Of a DNA stretch of 64,000 bases, positions 36,181 to 48,900 are shown piece after piece. This stretch comes from Zasmidium citrigriseum. Taxonomy: Eukaryota; Ascomycota; Dothideomycetes; Mycosphaerellales; Mycosphaerellaceae. Made by a program: the position numbers and the translations under genes. Under the pieces are notes generated by a model. The model was not told the origin of the DNA, did no database searches, and was given only the letters and a program-made list of their open reading frames with translations. Position 1 is the first letter of the stretch; each line of letters begins with the position of its first letter. The stretch spans positions 348,651 to 412,650 of the forward strand of contig NHNW01000036.1 of NCBI GenBank assembly GCA_002786025.1, given 5' to 3'.

Positions 36181-37900
36181 ACGCCTAAGTAAGTATACCG
36201 CCTTTACCGCTAACCCCCTAGTACTATATAATTTATACGCCTACTACTCGTATTAACGCTTCGACAATCTAAATACTCTATGTAATACTTACGCTCGTAA
36301 AAGCGCTATAGTCGCGGCTCTCTTAGTAGAATACTCTACTAGGCTATAGATTTTTAGTAGTAGAGTGTCTAGCTTAAGGAAAGGAAATAAGCTTAGGATT
36401 CCCCTATAAATATATACCTAGGAACTAAGGACGATAACGTTACGTAACTCGGAAACGATAGATACTAATTAGCTAGCCCCTATTTCCTAGAGTATAAAAG
36501 ACCTTTACCTACTAGCCTTCCTTACTTTCTTTCCCTAGCGTATAGCTATAAGGGATAGAAATAGGTAACGGCGCCGCTACCGTAATTGTAATACTACTAG
36601 TACTACCCTACTTACTAGCTTAATCTACCTAGGAGCCTTACCTAATATCCCTAATAGACGAGACGCTTACCCCTAAACGCGCCTCGATAAGGGTATTCTA
36701 GATCCGCTACTTTTAGTTAAGAAACTTAACTTTCCCTATATAATAAGCTTATATCTATAGTAATAGTATAGCTCCTTCCTACTACTAGAAACGATACTTC
36801 TTTAGAGAACGTCTAAGGTCGGACTCTTCTAAGTAGAGGAGGAGTATACCTAGGTTAAGAAAGGTTTTAGTATAATTTTCAAATTTTATTTGTCCTTTAA
36901 CGTATTAAATTAGTTGTTTTATCGTATAATATATACGAGACTACTTGATTTTTCGAAATTTTGATAATAAACTCTATTTAATTAATATATAAGGACATAG
37001 GGCGTTAATTTAATGTTTTATTATAACTTTTATATCCTTACTATATAGAAGATACGTAAAAGAGGATTGGAAATCGCTCTATATAGCTAAATTTAGCTAT
37101 AGGTACTAACGAGATAGATAATAGGAAATATAGGTCCTATCTATAAGTCGTAAATTTAACGAGAAAAGCTACTAGTACTAGAATCTTAGGGATTCGCTAT
37201 CTTAACTAGATCCGTAGTTATAAATCGGAGAACCTCCGCCTAGGTACGTATAACTAGAAACGATAGTCCCTCGTAGTAGGGCTAGTCGTAGAAGGGCTTA
37301 TCGTAGATCGACTCCTTAAAGTAAGGAAGAAGGAGATAACTATTAGGGATTCGAGGTTTTAAGTAATAGCTAGACCCTAAATCCCTAAGTATATACTAGT
37401 ACCTCCTACCTAATCTAGAAGGACCTATCTCTAAGCTAACGATATTAACTAATAGCTTACTAGTTTCTAAGCTTACTCGAGTAAAGCGCGGTAGTAGATT
37501 ATAAGCTAAGAATACTAATTTTAGCTCTAATTTACTAGTTACTCGAGGAAACCGCGCGTATAGGCTACTAGTATATATAAACGCCTATATTAGGCCTCTC
37601 TAAGCTCTCCTACCTTCTTCCCTAAATAATACGCTCTCTATACTATACTAGAAGTACTTCTAGCCGTCTATACCGCTTATCGACGCTATCTAGACTTCTT
37701 CTAACTTAAACTAACGTACCTTCCTTCCCTAAACTCGTTACTATATATAGCCGTCGCCTAGGGTAATAAGGTTTAGAAGATTTACTACTATAATACTCCT
37801 AGCTTCGCCGCCTACCTCTATAGCGACTTACCTTTATCTATATTACGATTCTCGCTCGCGCTTGCGTATATTCGTATACGCTTCTCGAGACTCCTACCTA
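36181..37900. other. RIP repeat spacer with an AT-rich island
   Basis: No gene is supported. At about 36,865-37,055 the composition shifts to strongly AT-rich with retained TG/CA (TTTTCAAATTTTATTTGTCC, CTTGATTTTTCGAAATTTTG), unlike the surrounding CTA/TAG-rich sequence. On either side the sequence is standard RIP-type. Confidence 0.5.
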
Positions 37901-40900
37901 ATCGCTCTATATTTATAAGCTTTACTATACGCTCTCCGATACGCCCGCTATTAGTACTTTACGACTACTACTCCTCGCTCGATTCCTCGCTTTCTACGCG
38001 CCTTTTTATAAGTACTACTTTAAGATAGCCGATATCGAGAATCCTAACGTCTCGTCTACTAAAACTCCCGTTAGTAAGCTAGGCGCCGAGCCTATTACTA
38101 AGCTAGTAGCTAAGAAGTAGCTAGCTAAGTAGTAAGATATACCTACTAAGGATTCTCGGCCTACTACTTCTTTATCTACCGCTTTATTTACGCCTACGAA
38201 CTAGGCCGAAGTTAAAGTAGCTCGAGCTACTACTAAGGCCGCCTAGTCTTCCTCTACTATAGTTGTTCCGACTATAGGCGCTTAAGTTATCGGTAGCTAT
38301 ACCTCTTCCTAGTAGAATAATTAGGTCCTTAGTAACCTCGCTTTAAGTCTTCGGAGCTATATAGTTAAGAACCGTAATAATTTCACGAGCCTCTACTTCC
38401 GTAACTACGACTTAGGCCTTATTTAGGGTATCTCTAGCGCTCTCGATAAGCTATCTTAAGAGTATAATAGCGATCTTAATACTACGGCGATAGATCTCTT
38501 TAGCTATATTAATAATAAGGCCGCCTAGACTAAGGAGTACCTCGACTTAGTTCTTACTAGCGTAATTATCTACCTTAAGTAGTACCGCCTAAAAGTAGAG
38601 GGACTAATCGATACGAACGCCGAGAGGCTACCTTTAGTAAAGGAATCTAAGAAGAATATCCTCCGCTAAGGCGAGGCTATACTTAAGATCTAGGAGATTA
38701 TTAATAATAACGAGTCGCTTACTCCTCTCTACCGCTATCTGTACCTTATTAACGATAGGCGTTAGGAAGCTATAGATAATAGTAAGCGCGATCCTAGCCT
38801 CCTCCTTTCCTCGAACGAGACGATTAATCTAGCTCCTATAATCGAGTATACCTATAAGGAAGGCTAGAACTAGCGATAGGTTATAGTAGCTATTAATAAG
38901 TACTACTTAGCCTATATAAAGATAGAACTAGTCGATAAGAACTTAAAGAATTTAACGACCTTCTCGCGTAAGCCTATCTATCTAGACTACTATACTACTA
39001 AGAAGAAGTATATAGAAGGTAAGAACGCCTAGATAGGTCTTCTTTAGATTAACGACGACTATCTATAGGAGATTAACGATAGGCTGTACTATAAGAGCTA
39101 GAATAAGCTTAGCGCCGCCTAGAGTGCCTACGATAGGTATAAGTATAATAAAAACTACTATTATATTACTATAGACTATAAGACTAGAGCCCTTTATAGC
39201 TAGACTTAGGCCGAGTTTAAAGCGGATTAAAGCAGTGCTTCTTAGTAAGTCTACCCCTCTTAGTTCGTTATTCGTCCTACTCGCCTTCGTATCGAAGTAG
39301 TATCTAAGGAGCTAAGTTAGGTTAGTTAGAAGTACGGTCGTTCTATAAGCCCTTACTAAGACACAACGCTAGTCCTTAATATAGCTAAGACTATTACTTA
39401 GAGCGAGGAGAGTCCTAAGAAGTTAAAGGAGTCCTTTACTCGTATTAAGCTACTATATTACTAGAGTCCTAATAAGAAGTCTAGGACTATAAACTTATAG
39501 ATCCGTAGCTCGAAGACGCTATTAGTAGCCCCGCCTAGTACTAATAACGAGGACGAACCTTAAGATATCTAGCCCTCTATCGAGGATTCTTAGCTAGAGC
39601 CTAAGACGTAGACTTAGTAGTTACCTTAGCGTTAGAAGTCTCTACCTACCCCGAACGGTAGTAATAATAACGAGGATAAGGACGAAGAGATAGTCGACGC
39701 TTAGGAGGAGTTTAATATTACGACGCTACGCTCGAAGGGTAAGAAGAAGGCCGTTATTAACCTTAATAACCTCTTCGATAGTATAGGCCCCTTACCTAAC
39801 GATTCTTCGCGTAGTACGTAAAGAAGTACTTATTTTAAGCCCGCCCTAGAACCCGAATCTTAGGCGCTCCTATCGACTAAGAATAACGACGATAGCGAGG
39901 GAGATCTTAATAAGTCCCTTCGTAAGATTAATAGTACTAGCCGAGATAACCTTCCTACCTCTAACTCTAAGGATAAAGATATAGAAGAAGACCCGCCTTA
40001 GTAAGAACTAGACTCTAGGGCGCTAATAGTAGCGCTTATTAACCTCGATTAGCTTCCCGATACTAGCGATAGTAACTCTATACCCGTTAGTATTCCGACG
40101 AACTATAAGTAAGCCTTCTACGAGTTAGAGCCGTATAGATACTTACCTACGAGGAGCCCTAAGTATAAGGCTATTAATACTTAGAAGTTTTAATAGGTAG
40201 TAACTTAGGCGGTTAATCTACCTCCCCTAGATTACAATAGAGCTTAGTACCGTCTACGAGAGTTCTTCTAGGCTATTTCGAAGCGCCTTCTTTACCCCTA
40301 CTAGTAGTATCTTAAGAAAGCGTTATAGCCCTTTAGATATCTAAAGGACTCTCTAACTAGAGTAGATAGCGACTAGATTCGAGGCTTTCTAACGAACTAG
40401 CTTAAGAGTATAGAGTCTAGTACCTACTTCCTCGACTTCCTTAAGGATCTAGATAAGAATAAGCTACTCCTTACCCGTTCTACGATCGAGGTAGCTCCTA
40501 CTCGGCGTCGTTATACGCTATATAATAGCTTTATACCCTCGGATATAGATCTAACGTTCTAGCCCGCGACGACTAATATTAATTATATTCTTAAGAGCTT
40601 CTACCCTTAGCTCTAGAACTAGCTAGGCGAGTCTAGTACTACGGTTATTAATACTATAAACTAGCTAGAACTAGTACGCGCTAAGATCTCCGTCTAGAAA
40701 ACCTAAAAGGCGAGCGTAGTTAAGAATACCGAGTAGGCTAAGCGGGCTAAGGCAGTTCGAGAAGCGCGAAGATATACGTAAGGCGCGGCGTTAACGCGCT
40801 AAGTAGCTTAGCCTACTCGTAGTCCTTACGCTGCTCGATATAATTACGCCGCGGTATACGTATATATTTACGCCGCCTAATACGTATACGCCGCTCGAAA

Positions 40901-41030
40901 CCGATATCGAAGCGCTTCTATAGAGCGATATATAGTTACGATCTAGATTAGCGTTACGAGCGTACGTCTACTACCGCCTAAGCGACCTCCGCCTCCTACT
41001 CTACGTTCTATAATATATTATAAGTCTCGA
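37900..41030 (+). pseudogene. RIP-degraded unknown protein of about 1,000 residues
   Basis: A single plus-strand frame runs about 3.1 kb with interruptions only at TAA/TAG. It begins with a Ser/Thr/Pro/Ala-rich part, then a folded-looking region (SALDKLSQEYNSDL, GLIDTNAERLPLVKES, AINKYYLAYIKIELVDK). Next come acidic low-complexity linkers (EDKDEEIVDAQEEF) and a second folded part near 40,230-40,450 (FFQAISKRLLYPYQQYL). The C-terminus is Ala/Tyr/Arg-rich. I do not recognise the family. It converges tail-to-tail on the Plavaka-like transposase, so the two may be parts of one element. Confidence 0.45.
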
Positions 41031-44000
41031 AGTCGGCCGTGTTATTAATAAACTTGTCTCTATCCGGCTCGGCTTTATCGACTAGTACTACATAGATAGT
41101 ATAAGTAATATACGAGAGTTTATATATCTATCTATCTTATAAGAGGCCGTATACTAGTACTAATAGTATACGCTTAATTACTATTATACTATATATCTTA
41201 TCTGCCGAGCTATCCTTCTCCTTCGGCTAGTATAGTTTAACGAATACCCTAGTATATTCTAGTGTAGGAGCGCGACTAGTAAACTAGGTATCGTCCTTAT
41301 CCTTCTCGGTACCTATACCTTTACTATTAACGCTTAACGCTCGGTCCTCTACTGTAACGATTAGTTTTGCTTAGGCGGGTAGTATACCCTTAAACGGTAT
41401 ATCTTTAGCCGTATCGTCCGTACTAGTAGTATACTCTTACACCTATATCTAGTCGTGTCTCTCGTAGCCTTAAACTCCCTACTATAAACGTATATATCGG
41501 ACGAAGTCTTACTCTACTACGTCCGGATTAGATCGAGATTTACCCGTCCTTTTCTAATACCTCGCGGATAAATAGAACTTTAAACGGAGTAGTAGTACCT
41601 ATTCGTCGTCTTCTATGATCTTATCTAGATTAGGCCGTCTATACTCGCCTTTAGCTAACGCTATTACTAGAGGAGGTAGCCGATTCTCGCGTACGAACGC
41701 AGCTATTACTCTACGGAAATATTAGCCTTTAGTCTTACCGAGTATCGATTCTACCTCCGCGACTATTCTCTAGTAGTCGTTATTAATAGGGAGGCCTACG
41801 TTTAACGTCTTCCTCGGCTATCCGAACGTACTAGGGATATCTACCGCTTAAGTCGGTCTATTAGGTATTAATAAACGTTCTAGCTCTTTAGTCCGAGTTA
41901 GCCTTCGAAAGAGTAGAGTATCGTCGAAGCGGGTCTAAAGGTTTATCCTACGCTTCTCGGCGTCTATAATCTAGTCCTCCTAACTATTCTTCTTATTAGT
42001 AAGCTTAAAGGTATTCTTGATACATTTAACGTAGTTATACTCGAATAATCCGGTCTCTTGCCTAGTAGTACCGCCGAATCGTCGGATTATCTCTAGATAG
42101 TATATTATAGTATACTACTTAGGGAAATTAAAGTATCCTTCCCCTTCCCCTTCTTTATCGCTATGTCGTAGTCGGAAGCGTGAAAACGTGTCCCGAAGCT
42201 CGTTTATTTGGAATAACGCTAGGTCTATATATCGTAGGGTGTTATTGTCGTAGCTCGGGTATATAGCTAATAAGATAAAGTCTACTATAGCCCGTACAAA
42301 ATTTAAGGCTAGTATCTAATTAGCCTCTATTAATAGCGGCGTAAACACCGGCAATATCTATCGGAGTAGGCTCTTCTATTCTTTACCCGTCTACTATTTA
42401 ACCTTAGAGAAGTAGCGGAAGACCTTAGTATTAGGGTATAGCGGTATAGATATAAACCGTTAGTTGATAATATCGGTAATCGCCTCTATAGGTACGGCGG
42501 CCTTACCTCTTTTTATACTCCGGCCTAGGTTATAGGCTATCTAGCGCTTAACCCTTTTAGTAGCACGTTTCCGTATCTGTTCCGTTAAAAGCTTCGTCGT
42601 CTAAGTTAAGGTGTAATAAAGTACTCCCTTTAGTAGCTAGTATAGGATATTAACGACAAGCGTTTTATAGATATTTACCTTAGGGTATCCCTACGCGAAG
42701 TTTTCTATATCGTAGACGTCCTATACTAGATCGTCCTTATCGTCCGACTCGTATAAGGCCTTACTTTTCCTCTTCTTACTTTAGTCGCCTTTACTAGCCC
42801 CGGACTAGCGGTGCCGTTACTTCCTCTACTAGCGCTTAGTATTATTATACGTACGCTATTTAGCTACAATTTCGAGGTTCTCGCGCTAGTTAGGGTAGAC
42901 AAGACATAGCGGATAGTAGTTTCGAGAGTTAACGTATACTATCTTAACCTACTCCTCGTAATTAATCGATATCGCTACTATAATAGGGAAGTATCGCTAT
43001 ATATAGCCGTCCGTATACTCGAGGTCTACTCTGTCTCTGTATCTAAGTCGGCGGATAGGGTCGAACAACTAGTTTATATAGTCGTATAGTGCCTAGAGTC
43101 GGGTAACGAGGTCTCTATCCTTAATAACTAGTAGCTAGGCTAAGAGTATACTAGCCGGGCGGTTGTTTAAGTACCGTACGTCTTCCGGAAGGTTACTAAT
43201 CGTTATATATACTAGATACGAAGTAAGGTTCCCCTAGTAATTCGTTACCTACGTCTTGTTACTTGTAATAATAATCGGCACGATCGTTACGCTATCTATA
43301 CCGAGCGAATCTTATGTCCGCTACTACTAGTCTATAGACGCTATCTTACCGTAGATCTAGCTCCTAGGTTCTTATTTTGTTATTATCCGGTATAAGGCGT
43401 ATATTAGGTCGTCTTTAAATCCGTTATAGCCTATAAGGAAACGAACTCCGTCTAGAGGCGAACGAAACCTAAATAGATACCTTATCGCTCCGTCGGTACT
43501 ACGTCCTATAGCTACTAATATCTTACCCCTCTACTACTAGCCTAATCGCCCTAATAAAGAGCTACCTATCTACTCTATCTTGTCCTTAAGCTCGATTGGA
43601 TTCCGCTAGCTTAGTAGTTCGTAAAGAGGCTTAAGTGCTAGATTTATAAGGAGGCGAGTAATTACTTTAGCGGATACCTTCTCTTCTAGTAGCTATCTTG
43701 CGAAAGACGAGTCGAACAGGGAGTTAAATATACCTATTTCGTCTACTAACCGTCTAGTATATACGGTATTTCTAAGTCGAAGCGTTAGTCGTCGCTATTA
43801 CTATAATAATATCTAACGTACGGGTAAAGCTACGATCCTGCCTTCTTACTAGTACTCTCTTTAAATGTTATAATATTACAATTATCCGGATTACTTGCTA
43901 TAGAGAGCCGTCTACGGCCTATACGAATCGAGCTGCTAGAGTAAATAGATTCGCTATTATCGTCGTTCGTATCGCCTATATCTATACTATCTTAGATATT

Positions 44001-44470
44001 ATAGAGTCTCGTAGTACTAGAGACTCTATTTCCTATCTCTCTACCCTATAAGTTATCGTTAACCCTAGCGTAGGTATTGAATAGCCCTTATAGTAATAGT
44101 ATCTTATCGTTATCCTCTTCCGCGTTATACGGTACCTAATCTAGAAGTTCCAACTCCTCTTATTTATCGTCTTCTTCTGCATTAAATAGTAACTATTCTA
44201 GAACTTCTAACCCTTCCTATCCGTAATTATCCTCTCTATCTTACGGCCGGGCCTAGGCTAGTATATCTATATTAAGTATTAGACTATCTACTAGGTCGTC
44301 GATATAGATTGTACGTTCTAGGTCGTTAGTAGCGCCGTAGGTTTATAGGTATCTCTATACGCCCTCTAGGCGATAGAAATACTTTCCGTATACCCGGTAT
44401 ATCGTATAGAGGTAGCCTATATACAGAGGGTTTTAATCCGAAGTCGAGAGCGATAGTATATTATATATAC
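41030..44470 (-). pseudogene. RIP-degraded Plavaka-like (CACTA/KDZ-type) transposase
   Basis: The minus-strand frame is coherent over about 3.4 kb apart from RIP stops. The N-terminus (44,460-43,800) is acidic. The core near 43,450-43,130 carries a block that I recognise from Plavaka-type fungal transposases: RFLIGYNGFKDDLIY, DSLGIDSVTIVPIIITSNK, TQVTNYQGNLTSYLVYITIS, NLPEDVRYLNNRPASILLA. After it come a Lys/Arg/Gln-rich linker (near 42,770-42,840), helical segments and a long C-terminal region ending near 41,030. Asp/Asn and Trp/stop changes fit RIP. Plavaka/KDZ elements are large CACTA-like DNA transposons known from basidiomycetes and other fungi. I did not locate terminal inverted repeats. 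Confidence 0.65.
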
Positions 44471-44543
44471 TAGTGTAATACTATACAAGCGTTATTAATA
44501 AAAGGTACGCGTTATCGCTAAGCCCCTACTCCCGCGGCGTTAG

Positions 44544-44568
44544 CGGCGCGTTAAGCTTTAACGCGCCG
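44544..44568. repeat. GC-rich perfect hairpin, 11-bp arms
   Basis: CGGCGCGTTAA and TTAACGCGCCG form perfect arms around a 3-nt loop (GCT). It lies in the spacer between the Plavaka-like gene and the SNF2 unit. AACGCGCCG-type words recur in the other spacers. Confidence 0.85.
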
Positions 44569-45900
44569 TTATACTTACAATTAGCGCGCCGGTAATAGCT
44601 ATCTACTATATATATTTAGATATACACGCTAACGTATCGGATAATCTTAAGCCTAGAAGGAGTGTTAGAGTTCTTTAACGGACGGCGAGAAGAGGCCGTA
44701 AGGGTAAGGAAGTAGACAAGTAAGACAAGAAGCTATACGTAAGTAACCGTATAAAGCGGCCGGCCTACGGAACACTAAGACCTATACACTTTAGTTTACG
44801 TAGTATACTAATACCGTTAACCTATAATCCCTCGCTATATAATAACGAATTCGAGGTACTACTCTTCTCGAACTATCCGAGCTATAACTGCCTTCTACTA
44901 CCGCTCGTTATCGATCGTTGTAAGATATAATATCGTAGTAGTTTCGCTTTTTCCCTATCCTATACGGTCTTCTATTAGATTAAACTAGTAATCTAATCGT
45001 AGTAGATCTCGGAAGAGGGAGAAATCCAAGTCCTTAATTACTATCTATCCGCGAGAAGTAGGCTGTAGCTATCCTCTTACGAGTTTATAGAGCTAATATA
45101 GAGGCTTAGTCTCGCCGCCCTTTTACACAATTTCGACTATTTCGTCGTACTATTCCGTTAACGTAGCCCGCGGTATTACCGACTCGCGAATCCCCTCTCT
45201 TCTATCCTCCCTTAAGGCCGGACTTTTAGACTCTAGCTACCTAGCCTAGTATAATATATCGATAGCGTTATATAGCCGCGGTCTAGTATCTCTCTAGCGC
45301 TATCGCCTTCTAAAGTTAGCGTAAATCTTTACTACGAGATAACCGAATATCTCTTGTCTAGCCTATATCCCTAGTAGTATAAGAGTACTAGGAAATCGTG
45401 TACGAGTATCGTCGTCCGCTAAAAATAGTCGTAGTAACTCTTTCCGTACCGTCTCCTTTTCTGTAATCGATCTAAACGTATTCGATATCTAGCCTCTTAT
45501 AGTTATAATACGCTCGACGGTAGTATAGAAGCTAGTATAATCGATATCGTTAAGATTTAGGTTCTTTTTAATAGCGCGGGTCGTATATTGTATCCTATAT
45601 TAGCGACGACGATTCGGGCGAGTAGCGGTAGTTTAAGATCTACGAATACTATCTATAGTAACGCCTTTATAAAATCGGGGGTTTATTATAGTAGACTAAT
45701 AACGTAGACGCGTCTCTCCGTAGTATTATTAATAAAGGGCGTGTTAATCGCTTAGCGCGCCGGATCCGCCCTACGCGCCGTTATTTATCTTACGTACCGT
45801 TATATAACTACTTTAAAACGCCTAACTAAACGCTAGAGGCCGTTATAATAGTTAATAGTACTTACCGTCTATTCTAGTCTCTACTTCGTAAGAACGGGGA
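44569..45900. other. Spacer left of SNF2 copy A, possible plus-strand remnant
   Basis: A plus-strand frame at about 44,950-45,560 is open except for RIP stops and Arg/Pro/Gln-rich (RRPFTQFRLFRRTIPL), which could be a small gene or chance. AGCGCGCCGG and TACGCGCCGTTA words occur near 45,745-45,785. No domain is visible. Confidence 0.3.
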
Positions 45901-45919
45901 TATTTAGTATAATATAATA

Positions 45920-48900
45920 TTAATTATTCTATACCGTTAAGCGGCAGAAACGCGATATTACTACCTACTTATCTACCGAATCTATCTCTTCTACCTGTAC
46001 GGAAGCCTTCTTTCCGCCGAAGAAGGTGTTTAGCTTATTAAATACCGCTCTCTACGCCCTATAACGATCCGTTAATAGTGTACTAATCGGAAACCAATCG
46101 TACACGCCAACTAGACGAAAGCTCTCCGTAAACTCTACTAGTTAGATAGGTCTGTTACGATTTAGACGGCTAGATACTTAGATATCCGTATTCGCGAGCT
46201 ACTACAGATCGATTTATACGACGATATTAGCCGGTGTAAACTATACGCCGACTTTATAGACCTTAGCTTAGCTAACGAGGAGCTACGGGTCGTCTTCGTA
46301 TCCCTCGATATTAGGAGTAGTCGTACGGAAATCTACTAAGGCAGCCTTATAATCCTTTCTATTTATCGATCTACCGAGGAAATATAGTAAATCTTCGCTT
46401 AATAGTATATCCGAGTCGACGCCTTCGGCGACTATAGATTCTAATATCGTCGTAATAAGCTAGTAGTTAAACGGCTTAATACCTACGAAGGTAATCTTAC
46501 GCGGCTTACCTATAATATTCTCCTGTTAGTAGACCGCGCGAATAATCCCTCGAATAGTCTTACCGCTAGTACTATCGTAGAGTCGCTTAGTATAGTATTT
46601 CATAAAGTATAATTCTCTAGGATCCTCGGGTACCTTATCTTTCTTAAGTTCGCTAGCTTTAAACTTCGCGAGCTTAGTTAGGTAGGTCTCGCGGGCCTAG
46701 ATCTTCTTCTTAATACCTTTAAGGTCCTTATCGGTGTAATCGCCGACCTTAGCGCGTAGCTTACTATCCTTTATTACCTATATTTCTAACTCTGGCTATA
46801 GCTATACGACTCGCTATTTATAAATACATACTAGGAATCCGCTCTAGTCCGAGCCGTCTAATAGCTATTCCTCGTCGAACTAGACTTTAAGAGTATCTAT
46901 AACGTCCTTCGGCTACTATAAGTAGAAGTCGAAGTAGATATTCGTCGAGTAGTTAATATAATACTAGGTCTAACCGCGATTGTACGGATCCTAGGTATAT
47001 TACTTTCCTATAGTAATCTACGAGCGCTTAAGCTAATTAGTAAATATACTACGCTCGACGTCTATACCTTAAAGTAGATCTTAGCCTACCTCGGTCGGAT
47101 CTTCGTTCCTCTTCTTAGTTAACTTAACGGTATCCTCGAGCTTACGAGTTATCTACCGCGCGCCCTCTATAACAATTTCCTATACTACCTCTTCCCTTAG
47201 CTACTTCTTCGTCCGAGCGTTAAGGTCTAGCTTGAAAGAGATCTTCTAGCTATTAATATCGTCTCTAGTCCTAAAATACGAGGGCGTCGTAAGGTTAAAG
47301 ATACTAACTTCGTATACCTTACGGACGGTTATTACTATCTCTTTCTCCTTCTTATCCTATACTTTAGTCGTCTTCTAGGGTACCTAGAGATCGTAGTACC
47401 GCGCGTACGTAGCTATAGTAATACCGTATATATCGACTAGGTTCTAGTATAGAGTTATACTAATACCTATAATAGGCGGGTATCCTAGTAGAGAACCGAC
47501 TACCTTCTATATCCCGTGTAAGTACTTTATGTGCTTATAGATCTCGTCTATAAATATAGCACCGAAGACGCTATAGATCGACTTTTCGAAGTAGTAGTCG
47601 GTCGAATAATCGACCTACGAAACTCGATCGGTAATACTATCCTACGTAACGATAACCGTAATATCGTTCTACTATAGCGCTACCTCTCTAATAACCTTAC
47701 CCTCGATCTCTTACTAATATATAAACGCCCGAACCGTAACCTTGCCGTTCTTAATAAACCTATCCCTAAGGCCCTTAGCGTATCGCCGTATCTTATCCGT
47801 TTCGTACTTAGGTCGTAGAGTATTATCGATATAATAGATTCTACTCTACTCCTTATTATTCTTCTTGTCTTTTAACTACCCCTCCGGGTACTTCGTAGAG
47901 GCGACGATAATAAAGCGCTTACGCTTCGAGAAGTCTAGTAGCTCTTTAATCTATATTTAGACCGTAAGTGTAGGGAGAACGAGTAGATCTATACCCGGCT
48001 AGACGACTAGAGTATAAGGCGTAAGGAAGCCTATATTGAGGATAGGCGAGCTATTCTTATCGCGGTTAGCTATATCTTCTAGTATATCGCGGTCCTTATA
48101 GCGGTATAGCTCCCTATTCTACGTAAGGATATCTATAATAGCGATAGAAGTATAGGTCTTGCCTACACCTATATCTATAGTATTAATAACCTATTCTTAG
48201 CTAAGTGCGAGTCTCTTAAGTATCTAGGCGACAACGTGTAGTTAGTAGGGTTTAAGGCCCTTACGAAAGTTCTAGCCGTCCTATATATACCTCGATAGTA
48301 GGTTATCGTCCTTAGGATTAAAGCCGAAGAAAGGATAGACTACCTCCTTCTAGAATTCTAGATCTATCTAATAAAGCGCCTTAGTTAATACCTTAGCCTC
48401 TCCGTCGGACAACTACTCGGATAGCTACTTTACTTTAATCGGCGGCTTAGCTAGAGGCAGCTAGCTAGTATTAAATATCGGGTAGTCCTTCGATAGTCGC
48501 GCGATAGGCACTTCCTTACTAATATACCTTAAGTAACGGCTAAACTTTTCGTTAAGCGTATATTCCTCTAGCGAATCTATTACGATCCTCTAAAGCTTCT
48601 TCCGTAGCTTCTTTACCTCTTTATCTATCGTAGGCGTAGATAGTAGCTATTCTACAGACTTTAACGCCGCGGATACCGTAGACTTTAACGCCGCGGATAC
48701 CGTAGACTTTAATACCGCGGGTGCTACTAATACTAGTAGCTCTAGTACCGCTAGCTTTAGCGCCGCGGGAACCTCTAGTACGCCGTTAATAGTTAGCGTA
48801 GGTCCTACTAGCGGCTAAGTCGATATTAACGCTAAGGTATCCCCTACTTAACTAGCGGTATTTAGGTTAGTTAGGAACTTAGGTAAGGTATCGAATAGCG

